Positions 16,246-22,700 of a stretch of DNA of 28,774 nt are shown here, one piece after another. A program made the position numbers and the translations under genes. This stretch comes from JAFCCL01 sp041645325. GTDB lineage: Archaea > Iainarchaeota > Iainarchaeia > Iainarchaeales > GCA-2688035. Within the stretch, counting starts at the first letter, position 1; each line of letters opens with the position of its first letter. The notes under the pieces are model-generated. The model made no database searches and was not told the DNA's origin. It was given only the letters and a program-made list of their open reading frames with translations. The stretch lies in the NCBI GenBank assembly GCA_041645325.1, contig JBAZQI010000014.1:1-28774 (forward strand), read 5' to 3'.

Positions 16246-17172
16246 TTAAATATCCTCAGGGGTAATGCGTGCTTTCATTAACTTGTATGTTATGGTTTTT
16301 CTTAGGTTTTTGATTTCAACCTCTTTGACGCCAAGCATTTTGGCAGCAGTGCTTGCTTGGATTCCGGCAGCTCTGCAGTAAAGCCACATTTTTTGGTAGC
16401 CTAAGAGTTTTGCTTTGCCAGCCAATTTTTCAATGGTTTCAATTGCGCTCTTTTCTTGAACCGGCTCGCCTTCAGCGGGAATTGTTTCCAGCAGGTTCCA
16501 TTCGGATTCTTCCGTGCCTCTCTCAAGATGCGGCATCTTTCTAACCCGCGCAGCTTTCTTCACTTCATTATTAAAAAGAAAAGTCAACCTAATTCTCAGG
16601 CTTGGGTTTCTCCGCAACCTTCGAAAGCACTCTATCCTCACGTTATTTGCAATATCGTCTTGGTTCATTACCGGCGCAAAAAAATCTTTGTAGCGGTAAT
16701 AAAAATATTTTGACAAACCAACTATATCCTCTTCATATCCTGCCAAAATTTTCGCAATTCTGTTCCTGCTGGAATCCGTTGCCCTTCTGGGTTTTCTTGT
16801 GCTGCGGCCTGCTTTTCTGCTGCCACCTGATTTTCTTTCAGGCGGATTCCTGCCCGCTGCTTGCATCGCCAGGTAAACCCTTCTAATATCCCTGTGGTCT
16901 ATTCCTTGTTCATTTGCAATTCTGGCAAAGGGCTTTTTTGTGCGAAGAAGCTGCTCTTTGATTACCCTCCTTTTCTCAGGTGCTTGCAGCAACTTTCTTG
17001 GCATAGTGCTTGAACCGCTTTTGGAAGCTGCTTCAGCTTTTTGCGCAATTATCCTTTTTGCAAATGAAATAACCCTAGAAACCTTCCCCGGGTCAAACCT
17101 GCTTACCCTTAATCTCCTCACTGTCCTGTTGGAATGCAATTCATTTTCAATAGGGCGCCTTTTTGCTTCCAC
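16246..17172 (-). CDS. Sigma-70-like (ECF-like) DNA-binding protein with extra N-terminal helix-turn-helix
   Basis: A 308-aa basic protein. Residues ~66-104 form a helix-turn-helix-like unit (KKPFARIANEQGIDHRDIRR). A Lys/Arg/Ser linker follows. Residues ~142-212 resemble sigma region 2 (DIVGLSKYFYYRY, then DDIANNVRIECFRRL in the place of the usual acidic 'EDxxQExFxxxw' helix, then an RLTFLFNNEVKKAARVRK helix). Residues ~245-303 resemble sigma region 4, ending in an HTH (IQASTAAKMLGVKEVEIKNL). This order and spacing match extracytoplasmic-function sigma factors. Archaea normally use TBP/TFB, so a sigma role is not assumed. It could be a phage- or bacteria-derived regulator recruited to another use. 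The GTG start at 17172 has GAGG four bases upstream overlapping the archaeosortase stop codon, so translation is probably coupled to that gene. The family call is by motif reading only. Confidence 0.7.
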   Translation of the reverse strand: MEAKRRPIENELHSNRTVRRLRVSRFDPGKVSRVISFAKRIIAQKAEAASKSGSSTMPRKLLQAPEKRRVIKEQLLRTKKPFARIANEQGIDHRDIRRVYLAMQAAGRNPPERKSGGSRKAGRSTRKPRRATDSSRNRIAKILAGYEEDIVGLSKYFYYRYKDFFAPVMNQDDIANNVRIECFRRLRRNPSLRIRLTFLFNNEVKKAARVRKMPHLERGTEESEWNLLETIPAEGEPVQEKSAIETIEKLAGKAKLLGYQKMWLYCRAAGIQASTAAKMLGVKEVEIKNLRKTITYKLMKARITPEDI

Positions 17173-17178
17173 ATAGCC

Positions 17179-17739
17179 TCACTTTTCCTTGATCCTTCCC
17201 ATTTCGCTGCTTGCCGCCCAATAAAACCAGGCAATGTAAATGCCGGCAATTGACACGAAAAGGAAAGCCCTGAACAAAACGTTGTGCGTGAAATCAATGA
17301 CAGCAAGGTCGTTTGTTCCCAAAATGAGCAGCACGGTAAAAACAATCCTTGCATAGTTCAGCACAATCACTGCAAGCCCTGCCGTCACAGCGCCAAAAAG
17401 CCTTTTTCTCCAGCCAATGCCTATCGACGCAATTATTGCGCCCACCACTATCAGCGTTTCGATAAGGCCTGTGCACAGCTCGCTTATCTCAATTGCAGGG
17501 CCTGCTGCATCAAGCTGTATAATGGCCGTTTCTCCAAAGGAAACAGTGCCTGAATATCCAAGCAATTGCAGGAAGGCAAGGACATTGTTTGCAACCCAGA
17601 GTTCAATTGTTTCAACCGGAAAAATCGCCTTGACAGAAAAAGAAAGCAAAATGTAAACGACAATAAAAAAAGCAAGAAACCTGCCTGTCTTGACGGCATC
17701 CTCCCTGCCAAAAGAAAGCATTGCATTTTTCTTTTTCAT
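17179..17739 (-). CDS. Archaeosortase/exosortase family transpeptidase
   Basis: A 186-aa multi-spanning membrane protein with the exosortase/archaeosortase catalytic triad in order: C89 in ISELCTGLIE, R131 in LNYARIVFT and H152 in DFTHNVLFR. These enzymes cut near the C-terminal membrane anchor of surface proteins and transfer them to an envelope lipid or other acceptor. Length and triad spacing fit the core family domain. Start chosen at ATG 17739; an in-frame TTG at 17745 adds two residues. A TATA-like ATTAAAAA about 28 nt upstream suggests a leaderless transcript. It is followed after six bases by the sigma-like gene, so the two form an operon. No protein in the window has a recognisable sorting tail; neither the C-terminus of the 2809-aa giant nor the pilins fit, so substrates must be elsewhere or cut off. 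Confidence 0.9.
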   Translation of the reverse strand: MKKKNAMLSFGREDAVKTGRFLAFFIVVYILLSFSVKAIFPVETIELWVANNVLAFLQLLGYSGTVSFGETAIIQLDAAGPAIEISELCTGLIETLIVVGAIIASIGIGWRKRLFGAVTAGLAVIVLNYARIVFTVLLILGTNDLAVIDFTHNVLFRAFLFVSIAGIYIAWFYWAASSEMGRIKEK

Positions 17740-17762
17740 CAGCAAACAATAACGCTTTTGCG

Positions 17763-17771
17763 CTTTTTAAT
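17763..17771 (-). promoter_or_regulatory. TATA-like box of the archaeosortase operon
   Basis: GATTAAAAAGC on the minus strand, about 28 nt before the ATG at 17739. Confidence 0.45.
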
Positions 17772-17810
17772 CTTTTTCACAGGGCAGGAACCAGATTTTG
17801 TTCTGCTCCC

Positions 17811-17826
17811 CAAACAATAAATATAA
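17811..17826 (+). repeat. 16-bp direct repeat, left copy
   Basis: CAAACAATAAATATAA is identical to 19654-19669, where it forms the promoter of the pilus operon. The two copies bracket the whole toxin-antitoxin block. In the left copy it is also part of an AACAA...TTGTT inverted repeat. The ~65 bases between it and the next repeat hold no gene. Confidence 0.6.
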
Positions 17827-17891
17827 ATTTGTTGTTAATCCTTAATTTCTGCCAAAATTATTATTGAAAATAATTTGCTTTAATGGTTTGG

Positions 17892-17946
17892 AAGCGAGGG
17901 GCGAGAATTAAACTCAAAGTATAGGGCGCACACCTGTTTTTGCGCC
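17892..17946 (-). repeat. Toxin-antitoxin cassette repeat, copy 1
   Basis: A ~55-bp element also found at 18837 and 19537 in the same orientation. Shared blocks are AAGCGAGG, GAATTAA(A/G)CTC, GTATAGGGCGCA and a T-run ending in GCC. On the minus strand it begins about 24 nt after the stop codon of the MazF-like gene. GGGCGC...GCGCCC can pair to form a hairpin with a T-rich loop. Confidence 0.85.
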
Positions 17947-17969
17947 CCGAATTAAAAATTTCCCCCTTT

Positions 17970-18314
17970 TCATTCCAAAGCAAGGCTTATTTTCAGGGCT
18001 TCGTCGACTTTTTTCATTGTGATTGGCTTTAGCGTGCCAAGTTTTTTGATAATTCTATGTTCAATTGAAATTGTTCTAAGCTGGCTCAACAGGATTGTGC
18101 TATCTTTTGGAAGGCTGCCTTCGCCTTTTTGTACATGAACCATAAAGGGATATTCTTTTTCGGTTTTTGATGTTATTGCTGCAATGACTGTTGTTGGACT
18201 TACCCTGTTTCCAATATCGTTTTGAATAACTAAGCACGGCCTGGTCTTCCCCTGTTCCGAGCCTTTTACCGGCTCTAAATCCGTTAGTATTATGTCCCCT
18301 CTTTTAATAATCAT
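17970..18314 (-). CDS. mazF: MazF/PemK-family toxin endoribonuclease
   Basis: A 114-aa protein that starts with the family signature KRGDIILTDLEPVKGSEQGKTRPCLVIQ (shown only in part here as KRGDIILTDLEP and GKTRPCLVIQND). It continues with the TTVIAAITS strand and a LSQLRTISIEHR segment typical of MazF/PemK toxins. These enzymes cut single-stranded mRNA; the conserved Arg in GKTRP and the Thr/Ser of the 'TS' strand are the usual active-site positions. Start chosen at ATG 18314; a TTG at 18317 would add one residue. It overlaps the upstream AbrB antitoxin gene by 11 bases, so antitoxin and toxin are translationally coupled in the usual antitoxin-first order. The operon is bounded by cassette repeats on both sides. 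Confidence 0.93.
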   Translation of the reverse strand: MIIKRGDIILTDLEPVKGSEQGKTRPCLVIQNDIGNRVSPTTVIAAITSKTEKEYPFMVHVQKGEGSLPKDSTILLSQLRTISIEHRIIKKLGTLKPITMKKVDEALKISLALE

Positions 18315-18570
18315 CAAGCATCTCGTCCGCTTCTTTGCTTACATGTCTCATCTCTTTTTCTAGCCCTTGGTCTGCCTCGGCCATCTTTTTGTAGCCTTCT
18401 GCCATTAGCTCTTCTCTTTCCTTCTTGCCAAACGCTTTTTCAATCACAATCCTGCCATTCTCTATCTTGACAATGGCCTTGTCCTTTTTTCCCAGGCCCT
18501 GTTTCTCCCTAATGATCTTTGGGATAGTAATTTGGCCTCTTTCTCCAACAACTGTTATGCTTTCATACAT
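18304..18570 (-). CDS. AbrB-type antitoxin of the MazF module
   Basis: An 88-aa protein. Residues 1-47 are a SpoVT/AbrB swapped-hairpin DNA-binding domain (ITVVGERGQITIPKIIREKQGL ... AIVKIENGRIVIEKAFG; the core 'GERGQITIPK' is diagnostic). The rest is a charged helical tail (AEADQGLEKEMRH...DEMLDDY), as expected for the part that wraps and blocks the toxin. Start at ATG 18570 with AAGTGG five bases upstream; the in-frame GTG at 18579 adds three residues. The domain likely represses its own promoter. An AbrB antitoxin paired with MazF is a known combination. Confidence 0.9.
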   Translation of the reverse strand: MYESITVVGERGQITIPKIIREKQGLGKKDKAIVKIENGRIVIEKAFGKKEREELMAEGYKKMAEADQGLEKEMRHVSKEADEMLDDY

Positions 18571-18625
18571 AAAAACCACTTACATATTATTACATACTAA
18601 TTCATACCTAAAACATATTTAAAGG
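18571..18625 (-). promoter_or_regulatory. Promoter and possible operator of the AbrB-MazF operon
   Basis: A TATA box (CTTTAAATATG, minus strand, about 18614-18624) lies ~48 nt before the ATG. Between it and the start are spaced TATGTAA/TATGAAT-type repeats (TACATA-TTAT-TACATA on the plus strand). These are a plausible self-repression site for the AbrB antitoxin. Confidence 0.45.
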
Positions 18626-18836
18626 TTTTCGGTTGTTTTTTCACAGTTCGTGAAAATCTGCTGGGTCGCGCTTGAATGATTTCGCCTTTGGGCAAACGCC
18701 AAACAAGCTTTTTGACTTTCGTTTTTTCTTCTTCAACATTCTATCGCCGCCAGAATTGTGGGCCTAAAAGTGGCAAAACCTGCTTGCACTTTTCACGGTT
18801 CCACTCCACAAGGAGTCTTGCTTCGCTCGACTCCTC
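18626..18836. other. Gene-free stretch upstream of cassette repeat copy 2
   Basis: No gene is supported. It contains an AAAAGTG...CACTTTT inverted repeat (about 18768-18795) and, just before the cassette repeat, AGGAGTC...GACTCCT (about 18810-18834). The first resembles the GGCCTAAA-GTG-CAA stretch near 15447-15460. It could be the remnant of an older cassette. Confidence 0.35.
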
Positions 18837-18891
18837 AAGCGAGGGGCGAGAATTAAGCTCTGAGTATAGGGCGCACACAAGTTTTTTCGCC
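18837..18891 (-). repeat. Toxin-antitoxin cassette repeat, copy 2
   Basis: Same ~55-bp element as at 17892 and 19537. It ends one base from the stop codon of the VapC gene, so it forms the immediate 3' boundary of the AbrB-VapC operon. It also lies upstream of the AbrB-MazF operon. Confidence 0.85.
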
Positions 18892-18892
18892 C

Positions 18893-19261
18893 TCATTTTT
18901 TTACGAATTCAACATTTGGCATTTTTTCAAATTCTTTGTCTCCAGTGAGAAACTTTACACTATGGCTTTTTGCAATGGTGTAGCCGATTGCGTCTGGAAT
19001 GGAAATTTTCCTGTTTGTTATTTTCAAGTCCATGGCTTTCTTCAGTTCGCTTATTTTTACGTCGACTAGCAGGGTGGAATATTTTTCAGTTATGCTGTCT
19101 GCTTTTTCTTTACTTGCCTCTTTTTTCAGGCCATAGTTCAGTTCTGCCAGGTTGAATATTGTTGTTATTGCCCCCGCATTTTTGTATTTCTCATATGCAG
19201 GATTGCCCCTTATTATTTCAAAGAAGGCGTATGTATCAAAGAAGTAGGCTTCTTCACTCAT
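18893..19261 (-). CDS. vapC: VapC-like PIN-domain toxin
   Basis: A 122-aa protein with the PIN-nuclease acidic residues D9 (YFFDTYAFFE), E40 (FNLAELNYG), D90 (SIPDAIGYTIA) and D108 (LTGDKEFE). It is the normal length for VapC, an Mg-dependent RNase toxin. Start set at ATG 19261 because the domain begins right there and this start overlaps the antitoxin stop codon by eight bases; a longer frame from TTG 19288 would read through the antitoxin gene. The C-terminus (VEFVKK) runs straight into cassette repeat copy 2. It is only distantly similar to the orphan PIN protein at 14726. Confidence 0.92.
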   Translation of the reverse strand: MSEEAYFFDTYAFFEIIRGNPAYEKYKNAGAITTIFNLAELNYGLKKEASKEKADSITEKYSTLLVDVKISELKKAMDLKITNRKISIPDAIGYTIAKSHSVKFLTGDKEFEKMPNVEFVKK

Positions 19262-19475
19262 CCCATCCTTCCTTGTCAATTTCGCCAAGAATCTCTTCAG
19301 TGGGCCTCTTCAGCTTTAGAATCCCGAATGTTTCTTTTAGGGGGTTATTTTTGCCCATTATCAAAAGCCTTACCTTGTCGCCTGTCTTAATGTTCGCTTT
19401 TTCCGCGGCATCTTTGGGAATAACTATTCCAACAGACCTGCCCCATTGCCTTACCTGCGAAGTGATTTCAACCAA
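19254..19475 (-). CDS. vapB: AbrB-type antitoxin of the VapC module
   Basis: A 73-aa protein with the AbrB/VapB N-terminal fold (EITSQVRQWGRSVGIVIPKD, then IKTGDKVRLLIM) and a short acidic tail (EEILGEIDKEGWDE) for toxin binding. The 'RQWGRSVGIVIPK' segment is typical of archaeal VapB antitoxins. The start is most likely TTG 19475, five bases after GGTGA; in-frame GTG 19484 or TTG 19487 are alternatives. It overlaps the toxin start, so the pair is coupled. A 15-bp palindrome upstream is the probable operator. Confidence 0.88.
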   Translation of the reverse strand: MVEITSQVRQWGRSVGIVIPKDAAEKANIKTGDKVRLLIMGKNNPLKETFGILKLKRPTEEILGEIDKEGWDE

Positions 19476-19494
19476 TCCAATCACCAATAATTAT

Positions 19495-19518
19495 ATCGGT
19501 ATAACCGATTTATAAATA
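19495..19518 (-). promoter_or_regulatory. VapBC operator palindrome and TATA box
   Basis: ATCGGT-ATA-ACCGAT (19495-19509) is a perfect inverted repeat with a 3-bp spacer. It touches a TATA-like ATTTATAAAT (19508-19517, minus strand), roughly 35-40 nt before the chosen start. A bound antitoxin here would block transcription of its own operon. Confidence 0.65.
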
Positions 19519-19536
19519 TATGCCGCCGTTTTTTGG

Positions 19537-19590
19537 AAGCGAGGGAGGGAATTAAACTCCGGGTATAGGGCGCATACAAGTTTTTTCGCC
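19537..19590 (-). repeat. Toxin-antitoxin cassette repeat, copy 3
   Basis: Same element as at 17892 and 18837, slightly shorter (GAGGGAGGGAATTAAACTC). It lies upstream of the AbrB-VapC operon with no minus-strand gene ending against it. It may therefore be the outer border of the array or the remains of a lost cassette. Confidence 0.82.
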
Positions 19591-19653
19591 GCCAAGTCCA
19601 TTTAAATGCATTAAATTTCAATTAATCATTTATGATAACCTAAGGCTTAAAAA

Positions 19654-19669
19654 CAAACAATAAATATAA
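19654..19669 (+). promoter_or_regulatory. Promoter of the pilus operon and right copy of the 16-bp repeat
   Basis: CAAACAATAAATATAA contains a TATA box (ATAAATATA). Transcription should start near 19690, just before AGGAAGG and the ATG of a 15-codon upstream frame. The 16 bp are repeated at 17811 on the far side of the toxin-antitoxin block. Confidence 0.55.
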
Positions 19670-19696
19670 GTTTAATTCTTTTATAGGAAGGAACCA

Positions 19697-19744
19697 ATGG
19701 CTTTTGCCTTTGGCAGGTGTTTTGGATGGAAATCGGCGGCTTGA
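19697..19744 (+). other. 15-codon upstream open frame overlapping the ATPase start
   Basis: An ATG at 19697 has a strong ribosome site (AGGAAGG, five bases upstream) and reads MAFAFGRCFGWKSAA before a stop at 19742. It overlaps the start of the secretion ATPase at 19726 in another frame. It could act as a translational leader. It may also be only a by-product of the real start region. Confidence 0.35.
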
Positions 19745-22700
19745 AGGTAGGCGACTATGCAGTAAAGGAAGAGGCCGGCGCAAGGCACATAATTTTTGCC
19801 TGCAGGGACTGCCCCTATGGGGCAAGCGTTGCGGATGACCTGCATTGCAGGTTCCATGTAATAACCGCCTTGTCCGAAGTTGAAGCCGACTTGATTGTGC
19901 TAAGCGAGGTCTACGAAAGGGTTTACGGCGAAAAGCAGACAAAAATGCTTGCAGAAATAGCCTCTTTGATGCAGCGCTTCAATGTTGAAAGCGTGTGGAG
20001 TTACAAGCATTTGGGAACGCCCGGCAAGGAATCCGAACAGTATTTTTCCGAAAGGCACGACGTTCTTGTAAAAATAGCGCACGACGAGCTTGCATACGAC
20101 CCAATCCTTTCCTATCTCTCCCTGTTGAGGGAAATCAAGATAGAGGACTCAAAGCTCAAGTCACAGGGCGCTGATTACCTCAAATCCTCAAAGCCCTACC
20201 TTGAAACCCTTGCATACATAAAAAACGCGTTTGAGGCAACGGAGCTCATTTTAAAAACAAAGGACACTCTTTCAAAGCTGAGGCAGATTCCCGAAACATC
20301 GGAATTGTACAGGAGCCTTTTTGAGGCAGACATAAAGCCCTCGTTCATCGGAAGCAGGCTGATGTTCAACGAAATGGAAAAGCTCGAGTTGCTTGACGAA
20401 TACACGGTAAAAAAGGCAACAGTGCAGATTTTTGCGCACCCCAACAAAGCCGAAAACCTTTACTTCGTCAACCCGCCGGAATACACCCTGAGCCCTGAAG
20501 AATACTTTGTCATGAGCAAAACACGCGAAGTGGTTTCAGGCTACAAGCCGGGCAAGACAAGCCTGAGCACGGTGGCAAAAAGCAGAAGGTACTTTGAAAG
20601 ATTGTACGAGTCCACGATAAAGGACGTTGCAAAAGAAAACAATGTTCCAATTGAGCCGGGGGAAATAGCCGAGCTTGCCTCAATAGTCGCACGCTACACT
20701 GTAGGATACGGCATCCTTGAAATACTTTTAAATGACCGCAACCTGACAGACATCTACCTCGACAGCCCGATTGGCCAAAAGCCATTGTACGTGGTGCATT
20801 CGGAATTCGGGCAATGCCAGACAAACATACTGTACACGCAAGGCGAAGCCAACGCGCTTGCAAGCAAGCTAAGGGCAATGTCAGGCAGGCCATTTGACGA
20901 AGCGCACCCGGTGCTTGACTGTGACCTTCCGGACCTTGACACAAGGATTGCAATCATAGGCCCGCCGCTTTCCCCCGATGGCATGGCCTTTGCGTTCAGG
21001 CTGCACAAAGTGACCCCGTGGACACTGCCCCAGTTCATTGACGCCGGCTTTTTGAACCCGCTTGCCGCAGGGCTCATTTCCTTTTTTGTGGACATGCAGG
21101 CAACAATGCTCATCACAGGAAGCAGGGGCAGTGGAAAAACCTCGCTTTTAAGCAGCTGCATGCTTGAGATTCCGCAGAACACAAGGATAATCGTGCAGGA
21201 AGACAGCGTGACCGGCGATTCTTCAATCGTTGTTGAGAGAAACGGCAATATGGAAAGGACAACAGTCGGTGAATTGATTGACGGTCTTGTTGAAAAATAC
21301 GGCTGTGAAAAAATCGACGGAAGGGAAATCTTGTTTGCCAACCCTGATGCAATCAGGGTATTCTCCATGGACAAGAAAGCGAAAATGCAGTTGGCTAATG
21401 TTACACAGTTCATCAGGCACAAGGTTTCCAAGGACTTATACGAAATTGAAACAAGAACCGGCAAAAAAATCAAGGTTACTGAAGACCATTGCCTGTTTGG
21501 GCTGGTTGGCAACGAAATCTCGCCTGTGAAATCAAAAGATTTGAGGGAAGGAAGCTTCATTGCCACTCCAAGGCTTTTACCATGCAAAGAAGACGGACTG
21601 CAGTCAATAAGCCTGCTTGATTCTTTGGACAAAATAGAGGCCGGCTGCCTTGTTTCCTGCGAATTTAAAGGGTTGATTCAGGAAAATTGGGGTGAATTGA
21701 AAAAGATAGCAAAGGGCATGCATTACAGCAGGTCAATGCCAAGCGCATGGAAAAGGCTTTCCCTGCTGCCTGTCAAAGTATTCAAAGAGCTAAATAAATC
21801 AAAGCCAATAAGCCTTGACGCAAACAAATTGCTTTTCAAGGTGGACCGAAAATCAAAAGCAATTCCTGCAAAAATTAGCCTGGATGAAACTTTTCTGAAT
21901 TTTGTCGGCCTGTGGCTTGCAGACGGCTGCTATGATGGCAAATACGGCGTAATAATTTCAGAACCCAAATGCATCGGCCTAATTGAATCCGTTGCAGGGA
22001 AAATGGGCGGCCTGAAGGTCAGGCTTCACAGCGACGATTTCTCCCAGATAATTTCAAACACCAACCTGAACTTTTTTATGAAAAAAATCCTGGGCCTGAA
22101 CGGAAACGCTTACACAAAGGATTTCCCGGATTGGGTTTTCAGGCTGTCAAAAAAGCAAACAGCGGCTGTCCTCAAAGGCCTATACAGCGGCGACGGCTAC
22201 AACGGCAAATACGAAGTTAGAATAAGCCTTGCATCCAAAAGGATGATTGACGGCCTGCAGTTCCTGCTTTTGCCGTTTGGAATTGTTGCAAGAAAAGGCA
22301 AAATGAAAAAAGACAAAACCATAGATTTAAGGATAAGCAGCCTGAAAATGGTCAGGTCATTCGCCGGGCAAATCAGCTTCCTGCAGGAATACAAAATAAA
22401 ACAACTGCAAAAAATATGCGAAAGAACCTGTTCCCATGATGTCAGCGACATCATACCCCTGAGCGTGGCAGAAAAAAAATCAATTTCGGCAGAACTCCAG
22501 GGCTTTAACGCTTATGATTATGTCACAAGGGACTATTCAATCGGAAGAGGAAAGATGTGCCAATATCTTTCGGCCTCCCAGCAGTCAATGGATTACAGCC
22601 TGTCAAAAAAAATAGAAACGCTTGTTTTTTCCGATGTATACTGGGATGAAATAAAATCCATAAAACGCCTGGGTCAGCCGGACGAATTTGTATACGACTT

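Noticed and set aside
17892..17946. tRNA-like look of the cassette repeat (GAG-TTTAATT-CTC resembles a T-arm with a 7-base loop)
   Set aside because: The invariant C of the T-loop is replaced by T in all three copies, the stem is only 3 bp, and no D-arm, anticodon arm or acceptor pairing could be built. At most it is a remote tRNA-derived remnant.
17892..19590. Integron attC array
   Set aside because: The repeats lack the GTTRRRY/RYYYAAC core sites and no integrase gene is present in the window. The cassette idea is kept without that label.
19697..19744. Frameshift at the ATPase N-terminus (short frame as the true start)
   Set aside because: The frame from 19726 already has its own ribosome site and a continuous sensible N-terminus, and the short frame gives no homologous-looking extension.
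20754..21632. Minus-strand frame of 292 aa within the ATPase/intein gene
   Set aside because: It lies opposite Walker A and the intein N-terminus, with no recognisable motif. It is a shadow of the real gene.
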